Origin: Amanita rubescens
Taxonomy: Eukaryota > Basidiomycota > Agaricomycetes > Agaricales > Amanitaceae
Direction of reading: 5' to 3'
Length of the DNA stretch: 64,000 nucleotides
NCBI GenBank assembly: GCA_015039365.1
Contig: WION01000085.1
Coordinates: 1-64,000 of the forward strand
The notes under the pieces were generated by a model. The model ran no database searches, was not told the origin of the DNA, and saw nothing but the letters and a program-made list of their open reading frames with translations. This document shows, in pieces, positions 33,500 through 44,749 of the stretch; position 1 is the first letter of the stretch, and the number at the start of each line of letters is the position of its first letter. A program made the translations under genes and the position numbers.

Positions 33500-34567
33500 T
33501 CAAGACGTGCAATCCAACATGTCCCAATCTTCTTGATCAATGTCGATGATCCAACCGCTGTTTAGATCAACGTCCGCCATGTGTACGTCGTGCGTCATGT
33601 GTGGAACGACAGCCGCAGGACAAATAAATGGGCTTAGATCGGCCACTGACTCAGTCCGCATCAGGGGTCTCCGTGGCCTCGAGGCCGGTCTGGGGCCTGG
33701 GAGGTCTAGTGGCGTCAGAAGCGCATTCTCTAAATCAACTTGTCTCTCAAGCTCCCGCGTGGCATCCCCGACCTTGCGTGCTAACCTTGGCCCAAGAGAC
33801 AATAGTTGTTGGCCCCCTTTAGATTCCCGCATTCGGGCTTTGATGGCCAGGCGGTGTAAATCTGGGGCAGGCCTCGACCGTGGGATCAATCGACAACAGT
33901 CAGGGTTGGGATTTGACCGCATATTATATAAAGTAGAAGACGTATATGGTCGCGGGGCGAGAGGAGAGGAAACAGGCGTAAAGACTGGTTGGAACCGCGG
34001 GACAGAGTTACGTTGTTTGCGTTTTGGCTTTGCTGGAAACTGTTGGTAGGGTGGTTTGAAGCGCGCACTGCGAGTGATGCGGAGACCCCGGGAAATGCTC
34101 CCCTGAGCAGTGTGATGATGTATGCTCGGCTGGCCTTGTTGCTGTTGTGGCTGCGGTTGTTGCGACTGCTGTGGATGGTGCAAAAGAAATGCGCTGGCAA
34201 TAAGCATGAATAATGGATCATGGTCCGCCGGTGCACCGTCGCGGATAAGCGCCTTGGATCGCTCCCTTTGTTCCTTATAGTAGTGCAGAGTACGCGTGTA
34301 TGGGATTGACTCGGAGCCGCCTTGACTCGAGGAGGTAGATAAAGGTTGTGGCACGGCGGGGGTGGTAATTGGGGGTAATGGAACTGGCGGAGGTAAGGTG
34401 ATGGCTGCGGGGGCACAAAAGGCGGTAAGCGAAGCGTATGACTCTGTGCGCCTCAGGGGCGACATGCGAGTAGGTGAGGAGGGAGAGATTCTGGGATGTT
34501 TTTGGGGACGAGCGGGAGAAGAAGAGGGGGAGGGGGAGCGTTTGCGGGAGCGTGAAAGGAGGGACAT
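33500..34567 (-). CDS. Ser/Pro/Arg-rich unknown protein, 355 residues
   Basis: A single-exon frame. I chose ATG 34567 (MSLLSRSRKRSPSPSSSP); an in-frame ATG at 34669 would add 34 residues without clear protein character. The start is basic and Ser/Pro-rich. A short motif appears twice: RRTESYASLTAFCAPAA near residue 40 and MRTESVADLSPFICPAA near residue 315. Each has a basic residue before T-E-S and an F-x-x-P-A-A end. A Gln/His-rich run lies between (QQSQQPQPQQQQGQ). RRTES fits a basophilic kinase site. No known domain is seen and no function is assigned. The coding strand is supported by length and composition. Confidence 0.6.
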   Translation of the reverse strand: MSLLSRSRKRSPSPSSSPARPQKHPRISPSSPTRMSPLRRTESYASLTAFCAPAAITLPPPVPLPPITTPAVPQPLSTSSSQGGSESIPYTRTLHYYKEQRERSKALIRDGAPADHDPLFMLIASAFLLHHPQQSQQPQPQQQQGQPSIHHHTAQGSISRGLRITRSARFKPPYQQFPAKPKRKQRNSVPRFQPVFTPVSSPLAPRPYTSSTLYNMRSNPNPDCCRLIPRSRPAPDLHRLAIKARMRESKGGQQLLSLGPRLARKVGDATRELERQVDLENALLTPLDLPGPRPASRPRRPLMRTESVADLSPFICPAAVVPHMTHDVHMADVDLNSGWIIDIDQEDWDMLDCTS

Positions 34568-34772
34568 GATGGGAGAAAGAAAGAAAGGAGGCAACGGGGC
34601 GAGGTTGATATGCTGGCGGGGGCACAAAGGCCACACCGTGCACACTGCCTTTTTAGGTAATATTCGCATATCAGTTCCGCATCGTCCCGGTTGGGCGCGC
34701 GTCGGGTTCCCACGCCGTCACAATGACTCACCACGCGGGCCCGCGTGTCATGTATCATTATATCCTACAGTT

Positions 34773-35150
34773 TCACCCCTTTATGCCACCAGTGTCATTG
34801 ATCAGGAGCGCCGGGTATCGCGCTTGACCGACCAAATCGAGTTCCCGCTTCTCTGTCAAATCATTGGGGTGACGTAAATCTCCAAATACAAGATCGGCAT
34901 TTTGGAGCTCCTTAATCACGATCCCTGGCCGTAAATGAATTTCATGTTCGCAAAAGGACAATTCTGGCGCATATAGTCGGTAAATGATTACGACGGAGAC
35001 TTCCGCTAGGATCGCTCCACCGATGCTTATGTATGGCCCAGCATGCGTTTCGTATCTCCTTCTTAGCGGTAGGATCGGTTCATCGTCTAGAGTGATCGTA
35101 ATGATATCGTCACCATCGACGAGGCACAGTTTTTCCACTTTCTTTGACAT
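34773..35150 (-). CDS. Small unknown protein, 125 residues
   Basis: An open frame from ATG 35150 (MSKKVEKLCLVDGDD). The sequence has alternating beta-like stretches (IITITLDDEPILPL, YISIGGAILAEVSVVIIY) and no known family. An in-frame-like Crinkler N-terminal piece lies immediately upstream and ends in a stop 3 bp before this ATG. The frame may therefore be the remnant C-terminal part of a longer gene. Confidence 0.35.
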   Translation of the reverse strand: MSKKVEKLCLVDGDDIITITLDDEPILPLRRRYETHAGPYISIGGAILAEVSVVIIYRLYAPELSFCEHEIHLRPGIVIKELQNADLVFGDLRHPNDLTEKRELDLVGQARYPALLINDTGGIKG

Positions 35151-35157
35151 TTAGATT

Positions 35158-35680
35158 GCACGGAATGTAACACTATTTTTGAGGTCGACAGTCTTTCCCT
35201 TTCTAATTGTAACTTCAAATATGCGATTAGGATCGGCGCCGAGCATATAACAGAAAAGATAAGAAAGCCTGGTGTTCAGCTGCGCAAGTCAGCTGAATAA
35301 TTGAAAAATAAATAAATTTGAACTCACGATGAGATGGACGATCTATAACAACACGCACACTCCGTTCTGCGGGTGTAGTTCGGAAAATGTCAGAGGTTAT
35401 TCCAAGAATTGCCATAACACAGATCTAGTCCTTCGACGTTCCTTTCGAGGTTATCGTCGAATAGGCACAGGATGAGGTGAGAGGAAGCGCAACCATGCCT
35501 TCATCCTCGATGGAATTACAGGCTCCTCTCTTTCGATTTTGATTTCAAAAACACTACATATTAGGATCTTCGCCGCGCACATAACAGAAAAAGGAAAGAA
35601 TTTCGGGCATGATGCATGATTGGCGTGTTGCTCTTGACATCCCTTGACTCCACGTGGTTTAGACAGAATCAATAACATTG
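35158..35680 (-). pseudogene. Two Crinkler-like N-terminal fragments
   Basis: Minus strand about 35158-35290 encodes LSYLFCYMLGADPNRIFEVTIRKGK-type sequence (given here in outline: FCYMLGADPNRIFEV, then KGKTVDLKN), and 35480-35620 encodes a diverged second version (FLCYVRGEDPN, then VFEIKIERE in another frame). The pattern of a CW/CYxxGxDPxxxFxVxI start, then KTVxxLK, resembles the ubiquitin-like N-terminal domain of Crinkler-family proteins, known from oomycetes and some fungi. Neither copy joins to a clear start or a C-terminal domain. A separate exon-like piece (MAILGITSDIFRTTPAERS, 35326-35415) ends in a GTGAGT donor but its phase does not fit the next piece. Confidence 0.4.
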
Positions 35681-36457
35681 AACAAGATTCCCACAGCTTT
35701 CGAATTCATATGTCGTCATTTTACGCGTCGAGTCAACTTGCCCGATGGCAAGACCCGCAAACGTGGACTAAGCACAGTGGAGAACAATAGTGATCTAGTG
35801 ATCCCGGCTCAGTTCCGAGTCCTGTGCATCGTGGTGGCGAGGCTTGATGAAGTTGTCTATAAGAGTCTATAAGCGGCCTTTACCATGTTAATGCAATTAT
35901 CCGAAAAAGGTCGGCGGCGGCGGCGCATAGCCAGAATAACGTGAGGTAGTAGGAACGCCACAGCTAGCCTATAAAGTCCATAATTGGTGACCGAATCAAG
36001 ATGACGCAGCGCGAGACAATTAGTGCGGGGTTTGGCAGCGGGTGTCAATGATAGTGGCGTATAGTATGGAGTTTGAACTGATGAAGATTTAGACTAACTG
36101 GCAAGAGACCAGTGTTTGTCGTTAGGTACCAGCCAGATCACGATAGCGCGCTAGGACGATTCCAAGAACTTGAAATAACAAAGCAACGTTCTCATTTCGC
36201 GCAACGACCTGTGTAGGACTCGGATATGCCGCGTAATGGGAAGAAGGGCAGATTAGTGGTGTCATGCGCAGATCAAGTTACTCACCCTCGGTAAAAGTAG
36301 TTCGTTGCAGTCACGGCACCAGCTCGGCAAGCTTGTGTAATTGATACTCCGCTTACTCCGACGCCCCGGACCGGAACCTGCTGCCAAGTGACGTACCTTG
36401 ACATTGTTAAGCTGGAGGCCAGCGCGAGGCGACGCTGAAAATTGGCGTCTATGCGCC
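35681..36457. other. Intergenic, promoter side of VPS39
   Basis: No supported gene. It contains a GGCGGCGGCGG run near 35911 and otherwise mixed sequence. The VPS39 start codon at 36458 closes the interval. Confidence 0.5.
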
Positions 36458-39400
36458 ATGGCCCCGTTTGATGCTCCAAAAGTTGTTCTCTCTGGCATCA
36501 AAGAGAAGATAGATTCATTGGTTCTGCAAGGTCTGTTCCTATTCGCCAGTCGTGTGCCCTACTGATGTGCACCCATAGACGACAGATTATATCTTGGTAC
36601 GGCGACTGGGAACTTGCATGTGTACAGCTTTGATGCATCTCGTAATGTTTCTCGGTTTCAGAGGAGGGATGTCGCTTGATACGATGAATAGAATGGGACG
36701 CGCCTCAGTTGAATCTCGTGGAAGTGAAGAATCTGTCCAGGAGATCGATAGAACAACTTGTTTTCATCAAGGATATAAACTCTCTCGTTGCTCTGTCGGG
36801 TGAGGTGCCATGATTCAGGTCATTTGTTCTCAATTAACCAATTATTCAGAGGCGACTGTAACACTATACCCAACACCATCTTTTGCGCCTCCGAAGCCTC
36901 TGTTGAAAGCGAAGACTGCTTTTTCGTTTGCTATTTCTTCGACTACACGTCGACTCGTCCCGACCGGGGACGGAAACGACAAAAAGGCTGAATCCGAAAC
37001 GAAGGCTGAATCCACTCCAACGCTGTTCACGCGGTTATTGGTGGGATGTAGGCGGAAAGCGGTTTTGTATTCATGGAAAGATGGAAAGCCACAGGAGGCC
37101 AGGGTACGGATTCTCGTTATATCGTCGTTGCGCAATGATGTTGATTTTGACCAAGGAAGTACCCCTCCCACATTCACCACGCGCCGTCACTTTTCTCGAC
37201 CACGACACTGCATGTTTCGCGTACTCTGCCACAGAGCATGCCATTTTCCAGCTATCTACCATGACAGCGACTGAAATTACTTTTCCGCAACCAACGGTGA
37301 CGGCTTCTTCATCCGCAAGAGGAGCGTTGACTGGCCTGTCCGGTTATATGTCATTAGGGTTTGGGGCAAAAGCAAAGGCATGTGTCGTAGCAGTAGATGA
37401 ACAAGAGACACTGGTGGTTAGAGACAGTAAGCTACCATGTCCCATCACTGACAAAGATAAAAATGTTGTACCTCAAAGATCAGGGTATCTTCATTGGAAA
37501 AGATGGAAAACCATCTAGACCGACGAATGTCGAGTGGCCGGTGGCCCCAGAAGAAACAAGTTCGTTTCAACGTCCATTATCCTGTTCGAGTTCTAATTCC
37601 GGGTGCAGCGTTCATCAAGCCCTATATTGCCTCTATCCTTCCTGCAGGCACAGTTCCATCTACGGGAAACTCGTCAGGCAGTGTCAACGCAGCTCAGTCC
37701 TTCAACCCGACTCCTCTTGTCCAAATTCGCTCCTCCCTGTCTTTCCTTCCAGTTCAAACTTTACCATTTCCATTCATCAATTCATCCGGATCTTCCCTCT
37801 CATTGTCTACAACGCTTGCAGTCACGCAAAATGCATTAGTACGGCTTTTGACTCCTTCAAGCAACCTAAAGTCGCAGTTGTTTATGGTTACCACGCCGAT
37901 AGACCGAACACTTGCTGCGAATGAGGGAAGCACAATATGGCAGACTACCATGAAGACTTGGGCGGAGCAGTTGGACGAGCTGGTGTTGGCCGAACAGTAT
38001 TCTGACGCACTTGGATTGTTGGACGTCATTGATGAAGCCATGTTGTCAGACAAGGTACATCATCCATCTTCGTGGCCCGCGAAATATGTCGATGCTGAGA
38101 TTACGATGCACAGGAAAGGAGACGCAAACAGATCCGCCTATTGAACGCCGTTTCCCAATTCAGGGCATCGAAATACGATGCTGCGATCGATATCTTTACG
38201 GAGCTTGACTCGAATCCGGCTAAAGTGGTTGCCTTATATCCCGAGTCAGTTTCTGGACGACTGGGTGTGCCTGCGAGCAAGTGGGTTCCTTTATTCGGTG
38301 GTCCTGAAAAAGTATCGTTGCCACCGGTGCAGGAAGGAGACACATCCGAGTCGGAATCTTCGGATAAGGGAGAACAAAGGATGACCAAGTCTCCAGGACC
38401 GCAAGGAGAAGTGGCAGGAGAAATGCCAATAGTGGATAGCAAGTCACAGCCTGGCTTAAGCGCAATTCCAGGGTTATCTGTCAGCTCTTCGGCCAAGGCA
38501 AGATTGCAGCAGAGCGATGCGGCGTCAATCATCAGTCTGCGGAAAGGTGTACCTGGTACGTGCTACCTACTTTTAGTTGTACGCAAATCTGAAATATGAT
38601 CCCATCAGATGAGTTCCACCGCTCAGTCGAAACACTTGTTCGCTATCTCTCTGACAGACGACCAAAGATTGGCGCCGCGCTTCAGGCGCTGCGCATCACA
38701 CCCCAGAATCAGTCTCATGAAATCGCTCCTCTTTCGGAGGCGGCTGTTGAAGAACTCTTCGAGTTGCCAAACGCCCCTCTGTCTGAACTGACTCCGGCAC
38801 AACTGCTCCGGTTTGCGCAAATCGTGGATACCGCACTGTACAAGTCGTACCTGATCATAAGGCCGTCGTTGCTAGGCTCTTTGTGTCGCGTGCCAAATTG
38901 GTGCGAGGTCACAGAGGTTGAAGAGGATCTCAGGAAGCGTCAGGTATGTCCCTAAACAGTTTCAATGCGAGGTCAATTAGCGCTAATGTTCACTTTGTCA
39001 AGAAATTTGCAGAGTTAAAGGATTTATATTTCGGAAAAAAGATGCATGATAAGGCCCTAAATTTGTTACGAGAGTCTGTGTCTTTCTTTTGTGTGATGAC
39101 GAAAATTCTAACGGGTTGCAGGCTAAGCGAGAAGGAAGACGATCTGGACGACAAACTCATGCCAACGATTAGTTATTTGCAGAAGCTTGGACCTGAGCAT
39201 CTCGAACAGATATTCAAGTCGGCGAGGTGGGTGTTCGAGATGAATCAAGACATGGCATTTCAGGTAATTTCGTGATGTTTGAGCTTGAACAATATACTGA
39301 TAGGATGAAGATTTTCACATCTGAAGATGTCGAACTTCCACGGCAGGCGGTAGTTAAATACCTTGATGGCGTCAGCATAACCGTCTGTGCGAGATATCTG

Positions 39401-40433
39401 GAGTATATTATTGCAGAGCGGCAGGAGGAGATACCCGACTTCCATGATCGCCTGGCAGTGATTTATTTGGACATGACATTAGCCGCGAAACGGAAGAACG
39501 ATGAAAGTGAGTTCTGCTTTGGAGATTGAACGTATTCCTGATGCTTCAGTAAAAGAGACAAGGCAAGAATGCTACCAGAAGCTTTTAGCATTCATCGACT
39601 CGGATCAATACTACTCCGTTAGTCGATTATTTTCCTTAGTATCCTCGAGTGGTGGGTATGCTTTACATCGCATCGCATCGCTCGTATTGATCACGTTTCG
39701 TAGACTTGTATGAAGCACGAGCTATTCTCCTTGGCCGCTTAGGACGGCACGACCAGGCTCTTGAGTTATACGTATATCGTTTACACGATTTCAACAAAGC
39801 CGAGGAGTACGTGCACTCCAAACACTGTCGGCAATGTCTTTGCTCAACAAAAGCAGATATTGTAAACGGACCTATCAGCCAGGATCCGAAACTTCCGGTG
39901 TCTTCCTCACTCTCTTGCGCCTGTATCTCCGTCCGACCGTTAAAACCGACCTCGACCTACTGCGCCCTGCTCTGGATCTCATTAGCAGACATTCGGCGCG
40001 CCTGGGTTCTGCAGAGACGCTTAAACTTCTTCCCCCCTTGGTCACCGCTTGTGACGTTAGGGAATTCTTGTTAGAATCGATACGTGCACCGCTTTTCGAT
40101 GCCAGAGTGATAAGGGAAGTTAGCAAAGCGCGGAATGAGCAGGTATCAAGGAAGCTGGCCGCATTGCAGGCCAGGAGAGTGAAGGTGACGGACAGCCGCA
40201 TGTTCGTATTCCACGTATTTTCGTGTCTTCATCGTTGATGGTGTTTTTGCAGATGCCCCCAGTGCCATAAGCGTATTGGCAATAGCGTTATTGCTGTCCA
40301 TGCTCCTCGGTATGTCGTGAAGCCGTTTTTTGCTCAAAGCATGGAGTTTCTGATGCCCTTGAGTAGCGGAGAGGTCACGCACTATCAGTGTCGCGAAGGG
40401 TTTTCAAGGAAGTTGAACGAATTCAGAGCATGA
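36458..40433 (+). CDS. VPS39: VPS39/VAM6-type HOPS subunit
   Basis: A multi-exon gene of roughly 1,050-1,100 residues. The start MAPFDAPKVVLSGIKEKIDS and DDRLYLGTATGNLHVYSFD are the N-terminal citron-homology (beta-propeller) domain. Early exons join in frame (36458-36530, from 36579 with an intron GTAATG...ATAG, then to SIEQLVFIKDINSLVALS, then EATVTLYPTPSF). The middle has WAEQLDELVLAEQYSDALGLLD and RLLNAVSQFRASKYDAAIDIF, alpha-solenoid repeats of the clathrin-heavy-chain type. Later exons give FIDSDQYYSVSRLFSL, LYEARAILLGRLGRHDQALELYVYRL, and a C-terminal zinc-binding-like CPQCHKRIGNSVIAVHAP. This matches Vps39/Vam6, the HOPS subunit that binds Rab7/Ypt7 and tethers membranes at the vacuole. 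It is convergent with the first secreted-repeat gene. Pieces of its 3' half are found again at 46260-46500 and 48380-48640. Confidence 0.85.
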
Positions 40434-40667
40434 TCTTACTGCATTGTTCCATAGACTTTGTTGATACCATTTTTTATTATTGTACTGTCTACGGCTAATT
40501 CAGTTTCCTAAGCTAACGTCCTGCATGGTTCGAATGATGTTCTTCGTCAAGCGCACTGTACTGCATGGTTCATCGGCAAAGATGAAATTTGAAACTTGAA
40601 TCTGTGCGCTCCCTCTTTGGAGGGTGAAACATATGCATATTCTCTCCACATAACCAATATATCACAT

Positions 40668-42088
40668 TCAGTAGATAAAGTCATCTTCACGGTAGTCGCG
40701 CTTCCTGTGATGTTGGTCAGCGAACCTGATAGTTAGCGTTTGCGATGAAAGACACTCACATGAAGAAATTATCGCCCAAACCAAGGGACTGTGCAAGACT
40801 ACGCTTCCAATTGGCATTCGTCTCTGAACGCTTCTTCATTGAGCTTGTAGAAGGGGTGCCAGAAGAGGGGGTGTTTCCCATCTGACTGCCGGTGACTGCT
40901 GAGCCTTGTGGACTTGCAGAGTTCTGAGAATCCAAGTTCTGGGAGGATTGCACCGGCGCTTGACCATTGCTGGAATTTTGTCCATCTTTGGCAGTCTCAC
41001 TTCCCGGCTTTCCCTGGGGAGGACTCTGGTCTTCGCTCTCCAACAAATGAATAGCCTCGAGAGCTTCGTTAAAGCCAGCCAAGAAACCCTTGTTGAAACC
41101 AGCCTCGAATGGCTCATCGTGGCCAGACAAATCATGGCCTTCTTCGTCCAAGCCATAACCTTCGTCATCGTGGTCATGACTTTCTTCGTCCGAGCCATAA
41201 TCTTCCCCTTCGTGGTCGTGACCTTCTTCGCCTGAGCCATCACCTTCATCATCGTGGCCTTCTTGGCCAGAGCCGTGATGATGGTGATGGTGGGGCTTGA
41301 CAGTAGAAGCGGTAGAGGTAGCATGGGCCGCAGCATCAGAAGCAGTACCTGTGGTCGCGGAAGTGGAAGCGGCTGCCCCGGAGGCCGCAGGAGAAGCAGC
41401 AGATCCAGAGTCAGGAGCGGCAGATGACGAAGCGGCTGCCCCGGAGGTAGGAGGGGAAGGTGACGAAGTGGCTGCTCCGGAGGTAGGAGGGGAAGGTGAC
41501 GAAGCGGCTGCCCCGGAAGTTGCAGGGGAAGCAGCAGACCCAGAGGAAGAGGCGGAAGCCGATGAAGCGGCAGCCCCAGAGGAATGAGCGGAAGCTGACG
41601 AAGCCCCGGAGGCCGCAGGGGAAGCGGCAGAGGCATGAGGCAGAGGCTGAAGCTGACGAAGCGGCAGCCCCTGAGGTCGCGGGAGAAGTAGCAGAGCCAG
41701 CGGCACCAGCACCAGCATTGCCGGCACTAGCATCTGCAGACGCGACGCCACGGCGTGCAAGTCGGTCATCATAGAGCTCACGAGGGTAAAGCTCGTCATA
41801 ATAGCGCGAGTTCAAATCCATAGGTTCATAGTCACGGGCCTCCAACTCGTCGTCGAAATCCCGAGCGTAAAGGTCCTCGTCGTCATCAAAGTCACGAACG
41901 GCGAGGGTAGGCTCCTCGGGTGTTGCACGCCTAGCCAAGGCACCGCGGTAGCTGAAGTCGTGTGGATGAGATTCGTTTTCCCTTTTGGCGAGATTAAACA
42001 GAAAAACTCACTCGGTAGGTGCAGCATAGGTAGAAGCGGCGCTGAGAGCAACGGCAACAAAGATAATGGAAGTTTTGGAAGCGACCAT
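40668..42088 (-). CDS. Secreted Ala/Ser-rich family protein A, frame broken
   Basis: Exons 42012-42088, 40760-41951 and 40668-40704 have perfect splice signals. The first encodes a signal peptide (MVASKTSIIFVAVALSAAS) and the second begins YRGALARRATPEEPTL. Acidic repeats follow (RDFDDDEDLYARDFDDELEA), then Ala/Ser/Pro repeats, an acidic His/Gly stretch, and NWKRSLAQSLGLGDNFFM. The last exon adds KRDYREDDFIY. LARR and MKR are Kex2-type sites. The second exon is 1,192 nt, one more than the phase allows. The N-terminal frame and the C-terminal frame change within the low-complexity stretch, probably around 41600-41660. This is either a real one-base lesion or an assembly error. Confidence 0.75.
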
Positions 42089-42143
42089 TCTTGAACAGAG
42101 TTGGTGAATTTAGAGATAGAGTGCGTAGTGGATGTAGTTGAAA

Positions 42144-42220
42144 AGACTCTTTGGCGACCAGCACCGAAGAGGAAACGAGCGCAGCTGAGGAAACCTCTCG
42201 TTTTCCTGATCCCTTTTATG
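42144..42220 (-). promoter_or_regulatory. Conserved block and TATA-like site of gene A
   Basis: On the plus strand the block reads GACTCTTTGGCGACCAGCAC then CGAAGAGGAAACGAGCGCAG and CTGAGGAAAC. A TTTTAT (TATA-like on the minus strand) lies at 42211-42220. Near-identical blocks stand before the other family members. Confidence 0.7.
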
Positions 42221-43056
42221 CCGGGAGCAAAAATGCGCAACTAATCAAAACCTGTTGCGATGTTGTTTTCATCAAATCAGCTGCGTTGGGAGTTGTTACG
42301 TCGCAATGTTGGCATCACAGAGCTCCACAGTCAATGATACATCGCGCATGGTTTGTATCTCGCTTGCATTCGGCTGACAGGACGGAAGCAATACCATTGA
42401 TGTACCTCAGCAAATTTGTCAATCTTCTGCACAATACTCGACCAATTCACTTGCAGAACTCAGCACGGTCAACTGTGGTAACATGTTCCATACCAGTTGC
42501 ATCGCTTGCCAGCCAGGAGAGATTCAGCTTGGGAGTTCTTGTTGACATCAATCATAAATTAAAATAAAGATCAACAAAACACCGTCGACGTTCTCTCTGT
42601 TAAGATGGAAAAAGCAGCGTTCCTGTCACTGGCACTATCTGCAATATATTATAAGTAGCCACACTCCTCTGTATGTAGCGGAGCTTTTTAGAATTTTTGA
42701 TACAAAAGTTTACGCACCATTGACAGTGCCGTCCAACTTGAATCCAGAGCGCGATTCTACATTCTGATTGTTCCACAATGACTCTGTTGATACCATTCAT
42801 TGTACTAGCATACCGTTTCCTATGCAAACAGAATTGATTGGCACATACTTCACGTTCGATGCTGCCAAGGGTGGTACTTCCAGAATCGTCTTGTCGTTAA
42901 ACTGTAAAAGGATCATCCCGATGAAGGTAATCACCATTTCCGACGGATTCCACTTCAAGTTCAGACTTGTTTTTTAGAACAAAACAGGTTCCCATTTCTC
43001 TCCTCGATTACACGATTACAACTACACTATCAGTATGATCAAACTTGCTATCTAAA
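42221..43056. other. Intergenic between family genes A and B
   Basis: No gene is seen. It holds the upstream region of gene A and the 3' flank of gene B. A TGATACCATT sequence near 42785 repeats one in the VPS39 3' flank (near 40463), hinting at shared duplication history. Confidence 0.5.
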
Positions 43057-44124
43057 TCAGTACATAAAGTCGTCTTCCTCAAAGTCACGTTCCTGCAGGT
43101 CAAAATCCTCAAAATCACGTTCCTGTAGGTCAAAATCCTCAAAGTCACGTTCCTCCAAGTCAAAATCCTCAAAGTCACGTTCCTCCAAGTCAAGCCCCTC
43201 CAAGTCGCGTTTCCTGTAATGCACGTCAATCAACGGGGTCCTAAACGACGACAACGAAAGGAAACTCACATGAAAAATTCATCCTCCATACCAAGACTGT
43301 GTGCGAGGTCACGCTTCCAGTTGTGTTGCTTGGATGGCTGGACAGTGGCCTCCGTTTGAACAGTGAACGTCTCATTCACAGTTGCCTTAGCAGCGGGTTC
43401 CTCGCCGTGGGGGTGGTGGCCATGGTGGTGATGATGATGGCCGTGGTGGTGATGATGACCGTGGTGGTGCTGATGGGCTTGGAAGTTCTCCTGAGCTGCC
43501 TCATAGCCGGCCCCGAAACCCTGATCAAAGCCAATCTGGAATATCTCCTTATCTTCCTTGCTGAGTTCGTGGTGGTGGTGATGACGATGATGGCCGTGGT
43601 GATGATGACCGTGGTGGTCGTGGCAGTGGCCTTCTACCTTCTTATCTCCGTGACCTTCTCCACCCGATGCATAACCTTCGTCTTCATGCTGGTGTTGCTT
43701 TTTGTGGGGCTTGGCCTCATCGGAAGTGCTAGACGCAGCGGCTACCGCGACGCCAGAAGCACTACCGGAAGTAGATTCAGAGGTACTAATAGCAGCAGCC
43801 ACATCCTCGTGACCTTGACCCTTGCGCTGGGGCTTGGCCTTATCGGAAGTGCCAGACGCAGCGGCTACCGCAAAGCCAGAAGCGCCGCCGGAAGTAGAAT
43901 TAACGGCGCTAGCAGCACCAGCTATAACATCACGAGGGGCAAGGGTACTGGCACTATACCCCTGGGGTGTTGTACGCCTGACAACATGGTTAAAACTAAA
44001 TAAAGGATGAGATTCGGTATCCATTTAGTATAATCAACCGAAAAACTCACGTGGGAAGAGCGTGAGTAGAGACAGCGCCGAGGGCAACAGCAGCGATGAT
44101 TATCGAAGTCTTGGAAGCGACCAT
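43057..44124 (-). CDS. Secreted His-rich family protein B, 318 residues
   Basis: Exons 44051-44124, 43270-43995 and 43057-43213 join in frame to 318 residues. The signal peptide is MVASKTSIIIAAVALGAVS, and the next exon starts FNHVVRRTTPQGYSA with a VVRR site. Two Ala/Ser/Thr blocks follow with the repeated ASG.AVAAAS.TSD.AKP pattern, then a Gly/His/Asp part, and two His-rich clusters (for example HHHHGHHRHHHHH and HHHHHGHHHHHHGHHP) around a helical core (DKEIFQIGFDQGFGAGYEAA). The end has NWKRDLAHSLGMEDEFFM. The last exon is 157 nt and encodes KR, then four 10-residue units of the DFEDFDLEER type, then an acidic DDFMY end. His clusters suggest metal binding. The reading frame is intact. Confidence 0.85.
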
Positions 44125-44189
44125 TTTACGATACGTTTAGAGAAAGGGATAAAATGTGAGAGATTTAAGCAAGTGGATGTAGCAGTTGG

Positions 44190-44283
44190 GAGACTCTTTG
44201 GCAACCAGCACCGAAGAGGAAATGAGTTATGTGAGTGAGCGCAGCTGGGGAAACAGCTCGTCTTCCAAGCCATTTTATATACC
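44190..44283 (-). promoter_or_regulatory. Conserved block and TATA-like site of gene B
   Basis: GAGACTCTTTGGCAACCAGC ... CGAAGAGGAAATGAG ... GAGCGCAGCTGGGGAAAC, with TTTTATATA at 44272-44280. In the direction of transcription the TATA-like site comes first, then the block, then the ATG at 44124. Confidence 0.75.
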
Positions 44284-44749
44284 TAGAGCGGTGAAAAGGC
44301 GGTGCCACTGAAACACGTCAAAAGCCCCCTAGTGACAGTGGTGACAGTACCAATTCAATGGATTACCCACGTTGGGATGTACAGCAGTGCAGGGCCTCCC
44401 CGGGCGCTGGCGGCCTTGGCATGTCAGTTCAGTTGCATAACATAGCCCCATATCGTATTATTGAAATAGGATCCCGTGATAAACCCCCGTCCACGTCGGA
44501 CTGATTCTAGTTAAATATACCAATGACTTTAGCGTTCCATTTAGAATAACATCTTGCTCACCTAAATGTATCCATGTACGACGTCAGGATACGGAACGAA
44601 TTAAGAAGAACTTGTCGATCTAGCACCATCGACCATAGATCAAACAGCCTTGACGTTCGCATCAGTCAACGCAATCAGGTTTTTTTTGAGGGTGGAACGG
44701 ATGATCATTGATTGAAGCTACATAATGAGTATCTAACTTGGTATCACAC
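44284..44749. other. Intergenic between family genes B and C
   Basis: No gene. Near 44625-44700 the 3' flank of gene C (CATCGACCATAGATCAAACA, then TTTTTGAGGGTG) matches the 3' flank of pseudogene D near 46570-46630, so 3' flanks were duplicated with the genes. Confidence 0.6.

Noticed and set aside
41297..41774. Plus-strand frames with Glu/Ala/Asp repeats opposite gene A
   Set aside because: Shadow of the Ala/Ser repeats of gene A. No start context, splice sites or paralogue support.
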